Part shown: positions 1-8,661 of the stretch, piece by piece
How the letters are laid out: each line of letters opens with the position of its first letter
Numbering within the stretch: the stretch's first letter is position 1
Origin: CAWJMN01 sp963844055
GTDB lineage: Bacteria; Planctomycetota; Planctomycetia; Pirellulales; Pirellulaceae
DNA length: 64,000 nucleotides
Assembly: GCA_963844055.1 (NCBI GenBank)
Contig: CAWJMN010000002.1
Location: 992,001 to 1,056,000, forward strand
Reading direction: 5' to 3'
Translations under genes and position numbers: made by a program
Notes under the pieces: model-generated
Told to the model about the DNA's origin: nothing
Seen by the model: only the letters and a program-made list of their open reading frames with translations
Database searches by the model: none

Positions 1-829
1 TGTATTTGGCAATCCACTCTTTGGGAACATGGTGCGGCGCATGGGTCGCCCCGGGCGCAAAGTAAGTGAAGAACGGCTTGTCAGGCGTGAGCGACTTTTG
101 ATAGCCGGTCCACTTAATTGCCTGATCAGCCAAGTCGGTCATCAGGTGATAACCAGGAGTCTTTGGAACTTCGATCTTGGTCAAACCGTCATAAAGCCCC
201 GGTGACCACTGATTGGCCTCTCCACCAATAAACCCATAGAACTTGTCAAAGCCAGAACGCGTCGGCCAGCGATCCGTAGGACCGGCGGGGCTCACTTCCC
301 AGGCTGCGGTCTCGTGCGACTTGCCAAAGGCAGCCGTGCTATAGCCGTTGAGTCGCAAGATTTCTGCCAGCGGGGTAATGCTGTTGGGACGCTGCCCCGT
401 TTGGCCCGGAAAGGCTGTCGCCGTTTCCGTGATCGAACCCATGTTTCCCATGTGATGGTTACGACCACTCAGCAACGCCGCACGAGTCGGTGAACAAAGC
501 GCGGTCGTGTGAAACTGGTTGTACTTCAGCCCTCCGCGTGAAACACGTTCAAGCGTCGGCATTTGAATCGGGCCGCCAAACGCGCTCGATTGCCCAAACC
601 CCATGTCGTCGATCAAAACGATCAGTACGTTTGGCGCACCAGCAGGTGCCTTCACCTCAAAGCGCGGAGGTGGTTTGACATTGCGCGCATCAAGCTCCGT
701 TATCGGTGCGAGCTTTGGCTCGGCCAGCGGCAATACCGTTCGATCCAAAGTATCGGCCGCTTGAGCAGTGATCGCCGCCCACAGCGTTAAACAACAACTG
801 ATTCCCAACCACCAAATTCTACGTTGCAT
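1..829 (-). CDS. Secreted sulfatase, C-terminal end beyond window
   Basis: Type I sulfatases hydrolyse sulfate esters outside the cytoplasm. Planctomycetes carry many of them for sulfated polysaccharides; the substrate here cannot be told. About 276 residues are visible. A signal peptide (starting MQRRIWWLG and ending about TAQA, residue 24) is followed by the metal-site motif LIDDMGFG at about residues 72-79 and the activation motif CSPTRAALLSGR from residue 112, whose Cys becomes formylglycine in this family. GATHAPHHVP near the window edge fits the later active-site loop. The ATG at 829 has GAGAAAG upstream. The gene runs off the left end, so its total length is unknown. Family assignment is firm; arylsulfatase as opposed to another S1 subfamily is inference. 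Confidence 0.93.
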   Translation of the reverse strand, partial: MQRRIWWLGISCCLTLWAAITAQAADTLDRTVLPLAEPKLAPITELDARNVKPPPRFEVKAPAGAPNVLIVLIDDMGFGQSSAFGGPIQMPTLERVSRGGLKYNQFHTTALCSPTRAALLSGRNHHMGNMGSITETATAFPGQTGQRPNSITPLAEILRLNGYSTAAFGKSHETAAWEVSPAGPTDRWPTRSGFDKFYGFIGGEANQWSPGLYDGLTKIEVPKTPGYHLMTDLADQAIKWTGYQKSLTPDKPFFTYFAPGATHAPHHVPKEWIAKY

Positions 830-1251
830 GGATCGCTTTCTCGAAAGTGCGCAAATGAATTAGCAGTCCGATGTGCCAAAATCGCACAGAAGTGTGCGAT
901 ACGTGTGACATCCGTGATCACGGAGAGAGCGATTATAGCGGTCTCGTTTTCGCGTCGCGAATCAAAAGCAACTGATATGCCAAAATTGGCTAAAGCCAAA
1001 GATGCGGAGCCACCTTGGCAAGATAAATTGCCCGAGAGTTTTTCGCGGTTATCTCAAAAAACAGGGCTTCTCTTTCAAACCGTAGTGATCATTCCAACTA
1101 CAGTTAAAAGCCAACGGCTAGAGAACCCCAGCAAGCCGTACCGGTCGCGAAGGGTAGGCAAAAGATTGTGAAATTATTAACAAACCAATCACATTAAGAA
1201 GCGGCCCCTTGAATGAACGCACGGCGTACCACAAGACGCCGGCCTAGCCGT
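830..1251. other. Intergenic region upstream of the sulfatase, with two inverted repeats
   Basis: No convincing gene is seen. Two inverted repeats stand out: ATCGCACA / TGTGCGAT at 881-900 (perfect 8-base arms, 4-base loop GAAG), about 50 bases upstream of the sulfatase start, and GCCAAAATTGGC at 979-990. The first is well placed to be an operator or a 5'-leader hairpin of the sulfatase gene. No poly-T tract follows it, so it does not look like a terminator. The function is not known. Confidence 0.4.
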
Positions 1252-1701
1252 TTACTTGCCCGGCGAAGCTGGGGGCAGGTGCGGTGCCAAAGGAACAGCG
1301 TGGTAATACCAAGTCAGCCCCTCTTTTTTTCCGTCTAAAGAATGGGTTTTCGATTGCAGGCTGCCCCGCTCGGCCAGCGTCCGCAACAAGTGAGCTGTGA
1401 CCACCTGCTTGCCATCCACCTTTCGCACGGCCAACGAAATCGAGAGGTCGACATATCCTGGTCCTGCTGCATCCGCAATTTGCAAGTCAATCGAATCGAG
1501 GGGCCCCAGCCTCCCTTCGTCTTCTAGGGTCAAGGTGACCGTCACCCGACCTGTCTTGTGGTCGGTAGCTTTCACCTCATACTTCAGCTTGAGCTCCTCC
1601 TTGGTCTCCCCCAGCTCAAACCCAATGGCCCATGCCCAGTTAGCAGCCAAGATGCATGCCACAAACGCCAGCCCCGCCAAACAGACCTTCCGAAAACCCA
1701 T
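1252..1701 (-). CDS. Small exported hypothetical protein
   Basis: A 149-residue protein with a clear signal peptide or N-terminal anchor (MGFRKVCLAGLAFVACIL, Ala-rich to about residue 25). It is followed by a soluble domain rich in beta-strand-like alternation (VTVTLTLEDEG, VDLSISLAVRKVDGKQVV) and a Pro-rich tail (LPPASPGK). I do not recognise the family. The start at 1701 is preferred over an in-frame ATG at 1716 because the ribosome binding site GAGGAGG lies between them, 7-8 bases before 1701. Export is inferred from the N-terminus; the role is unknown. It stands alone and is divergent from the membrane protein gene at 2018. Confidence 0.72.
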   Translation of the reverse strand: MGFRKVCLAGLAFVACILAANWAWAIGFELGETKEELKLKYEVKATDHKTGRVTVTLTLEDEGRLGPLDSIDLQIADAAGPGYVDLSISLAVRKVDGKQVVTAHLLRTLAERGSLQSKTHSLDGKKEGLTWYYHAVPLAPHLPPASPGK

Positions 1702-2017
1702 GGCACGCCTCCTCATTTACAAACGGCAACAAAACCCCATTAACTAGACGAACACCCGTCTCTTTCGTTTCAAACAATCCGCCACAAAGGCATTTTTCTC
1801 GCATCCCTACGATTCACCAATACTCATTGCACCTGCATTCTCACGGCGTGGCATCAGCCGGTTACTTACAGCAAGTGCGAGCATTTTTAGCCCATTTCAA
1901 GCCTCCTCCGTGCTCCTCTTCGGTAAATGAAAGCCAAAGCATTGACCCTCAAGCGTGGCAGGGCTAGAAAATGGCGTGAGACCTTACCCGACAATCGCCA
2001 CCGTGCTTCCTTGCCGC
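1702..2017. other. Divergent intergenic region
   Basis: About 315 bases between two divergently transcribed genes. It must contain both promoters, but no clear -35/-10 pair, operator or RNA structure stands out by eye. Confidence 0.4.
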
Positions 2018-2671
2018 ATGCAATTTATTCGCCTAATAACACCCCAGCGGGTGCTGATGTTCATGACGGGCTTCCTCATCATGAAGGTGACCATCGGCGT
2101 CGTTCTGAATTATCGCCACTACCTTCCCCCTGACTTTGCGAACGAATTCTTGGAGGGCCGAGAGTCGTATTTCTTCGGAAGCTATCAGTGGGCCTTTTAC
2201 GCTCACCTTCTATCGGGCCCCATCTCGCTGGTACTTGGCCTCCTCCTCGTTAACGACCCATTCCGCAAGACTTTTCCCGGCTGGCATCGTGCGCTGGGGC
2301 GAGTGCAGGTACTAAATGTCTTATTGCTTGTCGCCCCGAGTGGCTTTTGGATGGCCCTGTTTGCCCGGCCGCAACCTGTTGCCAGCCTGGGGTTTGCCAC
2401 CCTGGCGATCCTCACGGCAACCTCTGTGACGCTCGGCTGGAGAACCGCCGTCAAGCGCCAGTTTGCCACTCATCGCATCTGGATGTGGCGAACCTACATG
2501 CTGCTCGGCTCTGCGGTGGTGATCCGCATGATCGGTGGCCTGGCATTGGTGACAGACACGCAGGCCGAATGGATTTATCCCGTCTCCGCCTGGGCCAGCT
2601 GGCTACTTCCCTTAGCAGGCTATGAACTTTATCGCCATTTCATCTGGGGAACAAAAGCTCCTGCGGTCTAA
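2018..2671 (+). CDS. DUF2306-type integral membrane protein
   Basis: A 217-residue protein with about six membrane segments (around residues 10-30, 60-80, 95-120, 125-145, 160-180 and 190-210). Conserved-looking His and Arg residues sit next to the segments (YAHLLSGPISL, WHRALGRVQV, THRIWMWRTYMLL), the pattern of the DUF2306 family, which has no established function. The open frame extends upstream to 1955, but the first membrane segment and the family pattern begin just after the ATG at 2018, so that start is preferred. It is a single gene with no operon partner on this strand. The family call is from recognised motif layout only. Confidence 0.7.
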   Translation: MQFIRLITPQRVLMFMTGFLIMKVTIGVVLNYRHYLPPDFANEFLEGRESYFFGSYQWAFYAHLLSGPISLVLGLLLVNDPFRKTFPGWHRALGRVQVLNVLLLVAPSGFWMALFARPQPVASLGFATLAILTATSVTLGWRTAVKRQFATHRIWMWRTYMLLGSAVVIRMIGGLALVTDTQAEWIYPVSAWASWLLPLAGYELYRHFIWGTKAPAV

Positions 2672-3445
2672 TGGGAGAGGATCGCCTTACTCTTATAATT
2701 ATCTTTTCCTGCGATGCTAAGCATCGCTTGCCGGTCCTCTTTCGCAAGTTCAGCCGGAAAGACCTGAGTGGATCCGTCACAGAAAGTGAAGTGAATCTGT
2801 AAGCCATGGGTCGCGGGAAGTTCGCGGCCAACCGCCAGGAACAAAGCTTCGTCGGCATCTTTGGGGGCCATCCATATCACTCCCTTTTCCTTGGGCACTT
2901 CGATAAGGATGACAGTACGCGAAGGACCATCGCCAATCTCTGACATCGTTTTCGATTTCCCGGGTTGCATACAACTTCCCGGGCTGACCACGGCCAGATA
3001 GGTTGTAAGGTTTTCCGCATAGTGACTTTCAGGACATCGAAAGACCTCAGGCATGGACTTCCACGCCTGCATATTCATTTCATCGTCCCATGGCTTGTCC
3101 AAATCAATTGACTCGTAAAGTCGTTCTTGCTCTAAAAAAGGCAACAAAAGCGTCCGCCAGCTATGCAGCGGCTTGCCTTCGGCATCCACCGTATAGGCCG
3201 GTGGAAAGGATTGGTAGGTCTCGTGGTAGTTCTGCAGCGCACAAGCCAATTTGCCGGTGGTTGTTTTTGCAGGATGATGCACGTCCCACAGAGGTCGACC
3301 CTCGTCGCATAGGCAGTAGCAAAACGGCAATAACGAGGAGACTAAATCCTGCCGCAAAAACATTAAGAAGCCACGAGCCCCAACTCATCCTAGGACCCAC
3401 CCCAGGACTCATCTCCTGCGGCGGCGTATACGGATTCTCTGCCAT
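2668..3445 (-). pseudogene. DUF1559-like protein, frameshifted (paralogue 5 of 5)
   Basis: The two parts read as one protein of about 258 residues once a single extra base is removed near 3238-3244. The N-terminal part (MAENPYTPPQE, a membrane segment, then CKNNHRQIGL) joins ALQNYHETYQSFPPAYTVD in the next frame, exactly as in the four neighbouring paralogues. The C-terminal part keeps HGLQIHFTFCDG, the His-x9-Asp-Gly motif of DUF1559 proteins. Unlike pilin-like DUF1559 proteins it lacks a prepilin N-terminus; a cytoplasmic ENPYxPP start and one membrane helix replace it. Function unknown. The frameshift may be real or an assembly error. Confidence 0.8.
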
Positions 3446-3562
3446 CGCCTATGCCCCTTAAGTTATCTCGATCTATTGGGCAGCACTTTGCTTACCCATG
3501 CCCTGGCCTGAAGCAAGGCTAATGTTCAGCGCGCTCAAGCGTCAACGTTTTAGCTAACGCAG

Positions 3563-4312
3563 CTATTCCCACTTATCATTTCCTGCAATGCTGACCATCG
3601 CCTTCCGACCCTTTTCAGCATAGTCGCGAGGAAACTGATTAACTGTCGCATCGCAGAAAGTGAAAATATTTGCCGAACGATGGGAAGACGGAAGCTTAGT
3701 CCCCATCGCCAGGAACTGGTCAAGGTTTGCATCCTGGGGAGACATCCAGATCACCCCTTGCTCTTCGGAGACGTCGATCATCAATACCGTCTTACTTGCA
3801 CCGTCCGTAAAATCAGATAATGAAGCCGATTCTCTAGGTTGCAAACAACTTCCCGGAGCAACAACTGCCAAATAGGTGGTGCGATTGCCTGAATCTCGAT
3901 GAACGGAACAGCGATAGACTTGGGGAGTAGACTTCCAAGCGTGTAAATTGACCTCATCATCCCAGGGCTTAGTCAGGTCAATAGAATCATAAAGTGCTTG
4001 CTCGTTCAAATACGGCAGAATGAGCGTTCGCCAGCTATGCAGCGGCTTGCCTTCAGTATCCACTGTATAAGCCGGCGGAAAAGCCTGGTACTGATCGTGA
4101 TACGACTGCATCGCCAAAGCAATCTGACGGCAATTCCTCTGGCAACTCGATTCCTGTTTCGCCCTTTGACTCGGACCTCGGCTAAAAACAGGGATTAACA
4201 AAGGTGCAGCAAAAATCGCAATAAGAACAGCGGCAACAATGCCATCTCGCCCTATCCAAGGCGATGGCGGCAGACTCTCCTCCTGCGGCGGCGTATACGG
4301 ATTCTCTGCCAT
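3563..4312 (-). CDS. DUF1559-like membrane-anchored protein (paralogue 4, type A)
   Basis: A 249-residue member of a tandem family. Order: MAENPYTPPQE at the N-terminus, one membrane segment (about 27-45), then the DUF1559 core with CQRNCRQIALAMQSYHDQY, FPPAYTVD, GKPLHSWRTLILPYL and DLTKPWDDEVN. The usual C-terminal His-x9-Asp-Gly motif appears as HRSANIFTFCDA, so the Gly is replaced by Ala. It is close to the genes at 2668 and 5320 (type A: DDEVN, APGSC.QP) and less like those at 4442 and 6201. DUF1559 proteins are greatly expanded in planctomycetes and their role is not established. The large C-terminal part is predicted to lie outside the membrane. Confidence 0.88.
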   Translation of the reverse strand: MAENPYTPPQEESLPPSPWIGRDGIVAAVLIAIFAAPLLIPVFSRGPSQRAKQESSCQRNCRQIALAMQSYHDQYQAFPPAYTVDTEGKPLHSWRTLILPYLNEQALYDSIDLTKPWDDEVNLHAWKSTPQVYRCSVHRDSGNRTTYLAVVAPGSCLQPRESASLSDFTDGASKTVLMIDVSEEQGVIWMSPQDANLDQFLAMGTKLPSSHRSANIFTFCDATVNQFPRDYAEKGRKAMVSIAGNDKWE

Positions 4313-4441
4313 CGCCTATGCCCACCTTGGTTGCCCGCTTCTTTGAAAATCACGTACTGGTGTTTCCCTTGCCCTCAGCAAGTCTAACGGACCACGCGGG
4401 AATGAGTCAACGTTTTTAATGCTGGAACGTTGCTTGTTCAC

Positions 4442-5200
4442 TTAGCGATCAGACGGATTGTCTTCTGCCGAGATGGTAATCAGCCGCCGTCTTAAAGCCG
4501 ATGAACAATCAGTGCGAAACGTGCGCACTAACCCATCGCAAAAAACCACCTCCAGACAATCACCGTGAGACAACTTGGAATCTGGGCCTATCGCCAAGAA
4601 TCGCTCTTCATCCGTATCGTAAGGCGCCATCCAAGGGACGGCCTGATCAGTCGGAACTTCAATCACCAACACGGTTTCATTTTGCGGGTCGGTAACCTTA
4701 GAAAAACTTCGACAAGTTGCCTGGTAAAAACATCCCTGGGGACTTTGAATGACCTGGTAGGTTGTTAGGTTCTTGCCCACGCCGCACTGGTACACAGACA
4801 CGCTTTTCTGAAAGGCTTGCTGATTGACGGGATGATTCCAGGGTTTAGTTAGGTCAATAGAATCATACAGTTCTTTCTGCTCCAAATAGGGTAACAGCAG
4901 TGTCCGCCAGCTATGCAGCGGTTTTCCCTCCGCATCCACCGTGTAGGCCGGCGGTAAACACCGATACTGGTCGTGGTAGCTGTGCAGAGCAATTTGTATC
5001 TGTCGTAACTTGTTTTCACACGAATGCAGCCTACCCACATAATAGGGCCGGTGAATCAGAGGCAGAAAGTATAGCCCCAACAACCCACCGATTGCTCCGA
5101 GCGCTACCAAGGGTGCCGCGATGCTCCAAAATCGGCTGCCGCGCTGGTTTTGCGATGCACCATTTACTTCCACAGGTGGCAAATACGGATTTTCGGACAT
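4442..5200 (-). CDS. DUF1559-like membrane-anchored protein (paralogue 3, type B)
   Basis: A 252-residue member of the cluster. The start MSENPYLPP at 5200 is chosen over an upstream in-frame ATG at 5227 because every paralogue begins with ENPYxPP. A membrane segment (about 28-48) precedes the core: CENKLRQIQIALHSYHDQY, PPAYTVD, GKPLHSWRTLLLPYL, DLTKPWNHPVNQQAF. The C-terminal motif HGDCLEVVFCDG is intact. With the gene at 6201 it forms type B (HPVNQQAF, NLTTYQV, SDQ/TDQAVPWMAP). Type B and type A genes alternate, which points to duplication of a two-gene unit. Function unknown. Confidence 0.88.
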   Translation of the reverse strand: MSENPYLPPVEVNGASQNQRGSRFWSIAAPLVALGAIGGLLGLYFLPLIHRPYYVGRLHSCENKLRQIQIALHSYHDQYRCLPPAYTVDAEGKPLHSWRTLLLPYLEQKELYDSIDLTKPWNHPVNQQAFQKSVSVYQCGVGKNLTTYQVIQSPQGCFYQATCRSFSKVTDPQNETVLVIEVPTDQAVPWMAPYDTDEERFLAIGPDSKLSHGDCLEVVFCDGLVRTFRTDCSSALRRRLITISAEDNPSDR

Positions 5201-5319
5201 CGCTTTGCCCCGTCGAATTCGATCCATGGATTAGATAGCACTGGTGCATGCCCCATCTCCCTGCCCTCGGCAAGTCAAACGCCCAACGCGTTCAAACTTC
5301 AACATTCTATCTAACACAA

Positions 5320-6075
5320 CTATTCCCACGTGTCATTTTCCGCGATGCTGACCATCGCCCTTCGATCTTTATCATCAGAGTGAGCGCTAAGTCGCATCAC
5401 CCTGCCATCACAACAGGCCGCTGAAACTGCCGAACGATGGGGAGGAGCGAGTTTGCTGCCAATCGCCAAAAACAGTGTAAGATCTGCATCTTGCGGAGAC
5501 ATCCAAACCACTCCTTCCCTTTTGGATACCTCGACTATCACAATAGTACTGCCAGCACCGTCTTTTATGTCGGAAAACGAGGCCGATTTTTTAGGCTGAA
5601 TACAACTCCCCGGAGCAACAATAGCCAAATACGTTGTGTGATCGGCCACATCTTGATTTTCAGGGCAACGATAGACTGCAGGCATAGAATTCCAAAACCG
5701 CCTATTCACTTCATCATCCCATGGCTTAGTCAGGTCTAGGGAATCGTAGAGTGACTGCTCGTTCAAATACGGCAATAGGAGCACCCGCCAGCTATGCAGC
5801 GGCCTGCCATTAGAATCCACCGTATAGGCCGGCGGAAAAACCTGGTACTGATCGTGATATGCCCCCATCGCTAAGGCAATCTGGCGACAGTTGCTGTGAC
5901 ACGACAACTCTCGCGATACATGAGCCGGAATAAAACAAATCGGCACGTTTAATGCGACCAGTAGCAGAACGGCAATCATCGCAATAAAGATCACAGCGCC
6001 AGCGGAAGCACTTGCTTTACGAGGCGATGGCGGCAGACTCATCTCCTTCGGCGGCGTATACGGATTCTCTGCCAT
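5320..6075 (-). CDS. DUF1559-like membrane-anchored protein (paralogue 2, type A)
   Basis: A 251-residue type A paralogue: MAENPYTPPKE, a membrane segment at about 24-45, CHSNCRQIALAMGAYHDQY, FPPAYTVD, RPLHSWRVLLLPYL, DLTKPWDDEVN, and the C-terminal motif HRSAVSAACCDG (His-x9-Asp-Gly kept). It has the same direction as the whole cluster, with about 120 bases to the next gene downstream. Cys residues near the start of the core and near the end (CHSNC, CP, CC) are shared with the other type A copies and could form disulfides outside the membrane. Function unknown. Confidence 0.88.
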   Translation of the reverse strand: MAENPYTPPKEMSLPPSPRKASASAGAVIFIAMIAVLLLVALNVPICFIPAHVSRELSCHSNCRQIALAMGAYHDQYQVFPPAYTVDSNGRPLHSWRVLLLPYLNEQSLYDSLDLTKPWDDEVNRRFWNSMPAVYRCPENQDVADHTTYLAIVAPGSCIQPKKSASFSDIKDGAGSTIVIVEVSKREGVVWMSPQDADLTLFLAIGSKLAPPHRSAVSAACCDGRVMRLSAHSDDKDRRAMVSIAENDTWE

Positions 6076-6200
6076 CGCCGCTGCCCCTCAAAGACGACCA
6101 CGATGATGTAAGCAGTAAAATATTACTTACTATCTCCACCGTGATTTTAACCCTCGCCATGGTGCGAAGCAAATTTTAAAAGCATCATCCCCACCAGCAT

Positions 6201-6959
6201 TTATCGGGGTTCCACTCGGTCCCCTGCCGCAATCGTGATCATGGCATGGATGTCCCGTGAATCTCCATTAGAAAAGTGGTGAACCCCGCAACCGCAAAAC
6301 GCAATGTGAAACCAGAAAGCATGTGGCTTCTTGGAGTTTTTGTGATTCGCCACAAGCTGAGCTTCATCCACATCTTGTGGTGCCATCCAAGGAACCGCCT
6401 GATCACTTAGTACCTCGACCAGCATAATCGTATCATGATGGGAATCGGTGATATCCGAAAAGCTTCGGCAATTCGACTGATAAAAGCATCCTTCGAGACT
6501 AGAGACCACTTGATACGTCGTCAGGTTCCCGCGCTTTTCACACTGATAGCAAGCCACTTCCTTAGCGAATGCCTGCTGATTGACCGGATGATTCCAGGGC
6601 TTGCTCAGATCGATGGAATCGTAAAGCTCCTGCTCCCCTTCGATAAACGGCAAAAGCAGCGTCCGCCAACTATGCAGCGGCTTCCCTTCGGCATCGATTG
6701 TGTAAGCAGGCGGTAACGACTGATACTTGTCGTGATAACTCTGCAATGCAATAGCGATCTGCCGAAGGTTGGTGCTGCAGCGATCACTCTTTGTAAGCAC
6801 GTAGTGCCGAGTCACTGCCGGCAGCACGCACATCCCCAGAATAGCCCCAATCAAAAGAAGCAAGATCGATGTCACCACGATCTTCGTGATCGTCGTCTTT
6901 CTCGGCTTCGGTAAATCCGCTCCGCTCTCAGTGGGTGGCAAATACGGATTCTCGGGCAT
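6201..6959 (-). CDS. DUF1559-like membrane-anchored protein (paralogue 1, type B)
   Basis: A 252-residue type B paralogue and the first gene of the cluster in the direction of transcription. It has MPENPYLPPTE, a strong membrane segment (about 24-46), CSTNLRQIAIALQSYHDKY, PPAYTID, GKPLHSWRTLLLPFI and DLSKPWNHPVNQQAF. The C-terminal motif is degenerate: HAFWFHIAFCGCG has Gly-Cys where Asp-Gly is expected. That is a visible difference from the gene at 4442 and may mean that the motif is not needed or that this copy is drifting. Function unknown. Confidence 0.87.
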   Translation of the reverse strand: MPENPYLPPTESGADLPKPRKTTITKIVVTSILLLLIGAILGMCVLPAVTRHYVLTKSDRCSTNLRQIAIALQSYHDKYQSLPPAYTIDAEGKPLHSWRTLLLPFIEGEQELYDSIDLSKPWNHPVNQQAFAKEVACYQCEKRGNLTTYQVVSSLEGCFYQSNCRSFSDITDSHHDTIMLVEVLSDQAVPWMAPQDVDEAQLVANHKNSKKPHAFWFHIAFCGCGVHHFSNGDSRDIHAMITIAAGDRVEPR

Positions 6960-7130
6960 GGGCTGTTCTCAATCCGGCCAAAGCCAACTTCTCAGGCAAT
7001 CAAAAATGACCGCCTCTTTCACCCCAGCTTACTCCTGCCCTCCGCCGCACGCCACCGCGAGCACCACAATCCCTCTCCCCTGCCGGCCGTGTTCTTCCGT
7101 GTACCAACCTTCCTTCTCCTTCGAAAATCC

Positions 7131-7647
7131 CTACCGCACAAACAAGTGCATGTACCGCTTCCCATCGGCCCCCATCACCCAGGCCGCACCTGCATAGGTG
7201 TAATTGTCATAGGTGCAGCATGTTCCCCAGCCCCAAGAAGGCTCCAGCGCCCCACAGCCCGCCGATGTCGCGGTCGTCCCTGCTGGCACATACGCAAAGT
7301 CACTTGCCAAGTGCGCCTCAATAAAACTGGCGGCCCGTATCTTGGCACAAGTCCTGGCCGCTTGATTGAGTTGTGGATCGGGCAGAGAACGGCGCCAAGC
7401 CCCGCTTGGCTCGCGCAGCATTCACTTCCGCTAGCGCATCCTCCACGCCATTTACCGTGGCAGCTTTCTCCACAGCGGGGGTCGCACTTTTCGCCGCTAC
7501 GCTAGGTACTGCTGCGGATGCCGCAGGCGCAGCTACGGCCGGAGCAGCCGTTCCCCCCATCGATTGCCGAGACCGCCGCACGGGCCCTGCTTCCAAGTCG
7601 GTTACTACTGCAAAGAAAACGAAAGCCGCCATTAACACATATCGCAT
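7131..7647 (-). pseudogene. Secreted CAP/SCP-like domain protein, frameshifted
   Basis: Two reading frames join into one protein of about 171 residues if one extra base near 7381-7392 is removed. The first part has a signal peptide (MRYVLMAAFVFFAVVT), an Ala/Pro-rich linker and VNAARAKRGLAPF. The second continues LPDPQLNQAARTCAKIRAASFIEAHL and ends GADGKRYMHLFVR. The pattern NAARAxxGLxPF...DPxLxxAA is that of CAP (SCP/PR-1) domains. Four Cys lie in the second half after the first (CGALEP, CCTYDN), a likely disulfide arrangement for an exported protein. The frameshift may be genuine or an assembly error, since both halves look well conserved. Confidence 0.75.
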
Positions 7648-7808
7648 CGGAAGTCCCTCACGCCGGTTTCCAGAAGATCGCCTGAGCCCCTAAATCTTGG
7701 AAGAAATAAGCAGCCGCAGCAACCCGCCACCCCGTCGCGTCGAACCTCATCACCCGTCGGGGGCCATCCCCCCTAAGCCCCTCCGCTGCTTGGAACGCAA
7801 GCCAAATC

Positions 7809-7850
7809 TTGACAAAGCCAATTATGTCCATTATTCTAGACACATGGACA
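7809..7850 (+). promoter_or_regulatory. Candidate ars promoter and ArsR operator
   Basis: TTGACA at 7809-7814 and TATTCT at 7832-7837 are spaced by 17 bases, a good sigma-70-type promoter just before arsR. An inverted repeat TGTCCAT (7825-7831) / ATGGACA (7844-7850) with 12 bases between the arms covers the -10 box and the start codon, where an autorepressing ArsR protein would be expected to bind. Promoter and operator roles are inference from position and symmetry. Confidence 0.55.
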
Positions 7851-8176
7851 ACACCAAAGCAGTGGACGCCTTTGCGGCGCTTTCCCAGGAGACAAGGCTC
7901 TCAGCTTTACGAGCGTTGGTGGAACATGGCCGCACCGGATTGCCCGCTGGCGATTTGGCGGATCGGCTGGCCGTGCCACATAACACACTTTCGTTCCATC
8001 TGTCGCACTTAGAGCGTGCAGGGTTAGTCGCTTCTCGGCGCAATGGCCGCCAAGTGATCTATGTCGCCAATATTGACGCGTTGCAAAGCCTAGGCGAATT
8101 CTTGCTGGCCAATTGCTGCATTCGCGAAAGTGCGGAAGCGCGTTGCTCTCCCAAATCGGAAGGGGCTTGCTCATGA
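7844..8176 (+). CDS. arsR: ArsR/SmtB-family arsenite-responsive repressor
   Basis: A 110-residue winged-helix repressor expected to leave DNA when it binds As(III) or Sb(III). MDNTKAVDAFAALSQETRL starts the fold, and LPAGDLADRLAVPHNTLSFHLSHLERAGLV is the DNA-binding region (about 35-65). The metal site is not the classic ELCVCDL helix motif. Instead a Cys pair near the C-terminus (ANCC at about 92-95) and later Cys residues (ARC, GAC) resemble ArsR proteins with a C-terminal Cys cluster. The ATG at 7844 is preferred over an upstream ATG at 7697 because the promoter lies between them. First gene of arsR-arsD-arsA. Confidence 0.9.
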   Translation: MDNTKAVDAFAALSQETRLSALRALVEHGRTGLPAGDLADRLAVPHNTLSFHLSHLERAGLVASRRNGRQVIYVANIDALQSLGEFLLANCCIRESAEARCSPKSEGACS

Positions 8177-8273
8177 AGTGCCTGCACACCACTTTGGCAG
8201 ACCGTTTGATCCGCCCTATTTGTGCAACAAACAATTACCGACGGTGAACAACTATTTAACAAGGATGACTCAC

Positions 8274-8636
8274 ATGTCCAAGATTCAAGTTTACGATCCT
8301 GCACTCTGTTGCAGCACCGGCATTTGCGGCGTGGACGTTGACCAGGAAAAGGTCACGTTTGCCGCCAATGTCGATTGGCTGAAAAACCAAGGCGGACAGA
8401 TTGAACGTTTCAATCTTGCGCAGCAACCGATGGCTTTTGCTGAGAACGCTGTTGTAAAAAGCTTTCTGGAAAGGTCGGGCGCGGAAGCACTGCCGTTGGT
8501 TTTGGTCGATGGTGAAGTAGCCTTGGCGGGCCGTTATCCCCATCGCACGGAATTAGCAAAGTGGGCCAAGATCAGCACCCCTTCGCTTGACATCGTTCAA
8601 AGCGGCGGTTGTTGCAGTGGCAAGCGCAGTTGCTAA
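8274..8636 (+). CDS. arsD: ArsD arsenite metallochaperone
   Basis: A 120-residue protein, the normal ArsD length. ArsD carries As(III) to the ArsA ATPase. The vicinal Cys pair and the third Cys of the binding site are present as CCSTGIC at about 12-18, after MSKIQVYDPAL, and a further Cys pair and Cys lie at the end (GGCCSGKRSC). The start at 8274 is set by AAGGA eight bases upstream; two longer in-frame starts are not preferred. It lies 97 bases after arsR and 25 bases before arsA, consistent with one transcript. Confidence 0.93.
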   Translation: MSKIQVYDPALCCSTGICGVDVDQEKVTFAANVDWLKNQGGQIERFNLAQQPMAFAENAVVKSFLERSGAEALPLVLVDGEVALAGRYPHRTELAKWAKISTPSLDIVQSGGCCSGKRSC

Positions 8637-8661
8637 ATCTAAGTTCGCAAGGGAATCAAAC

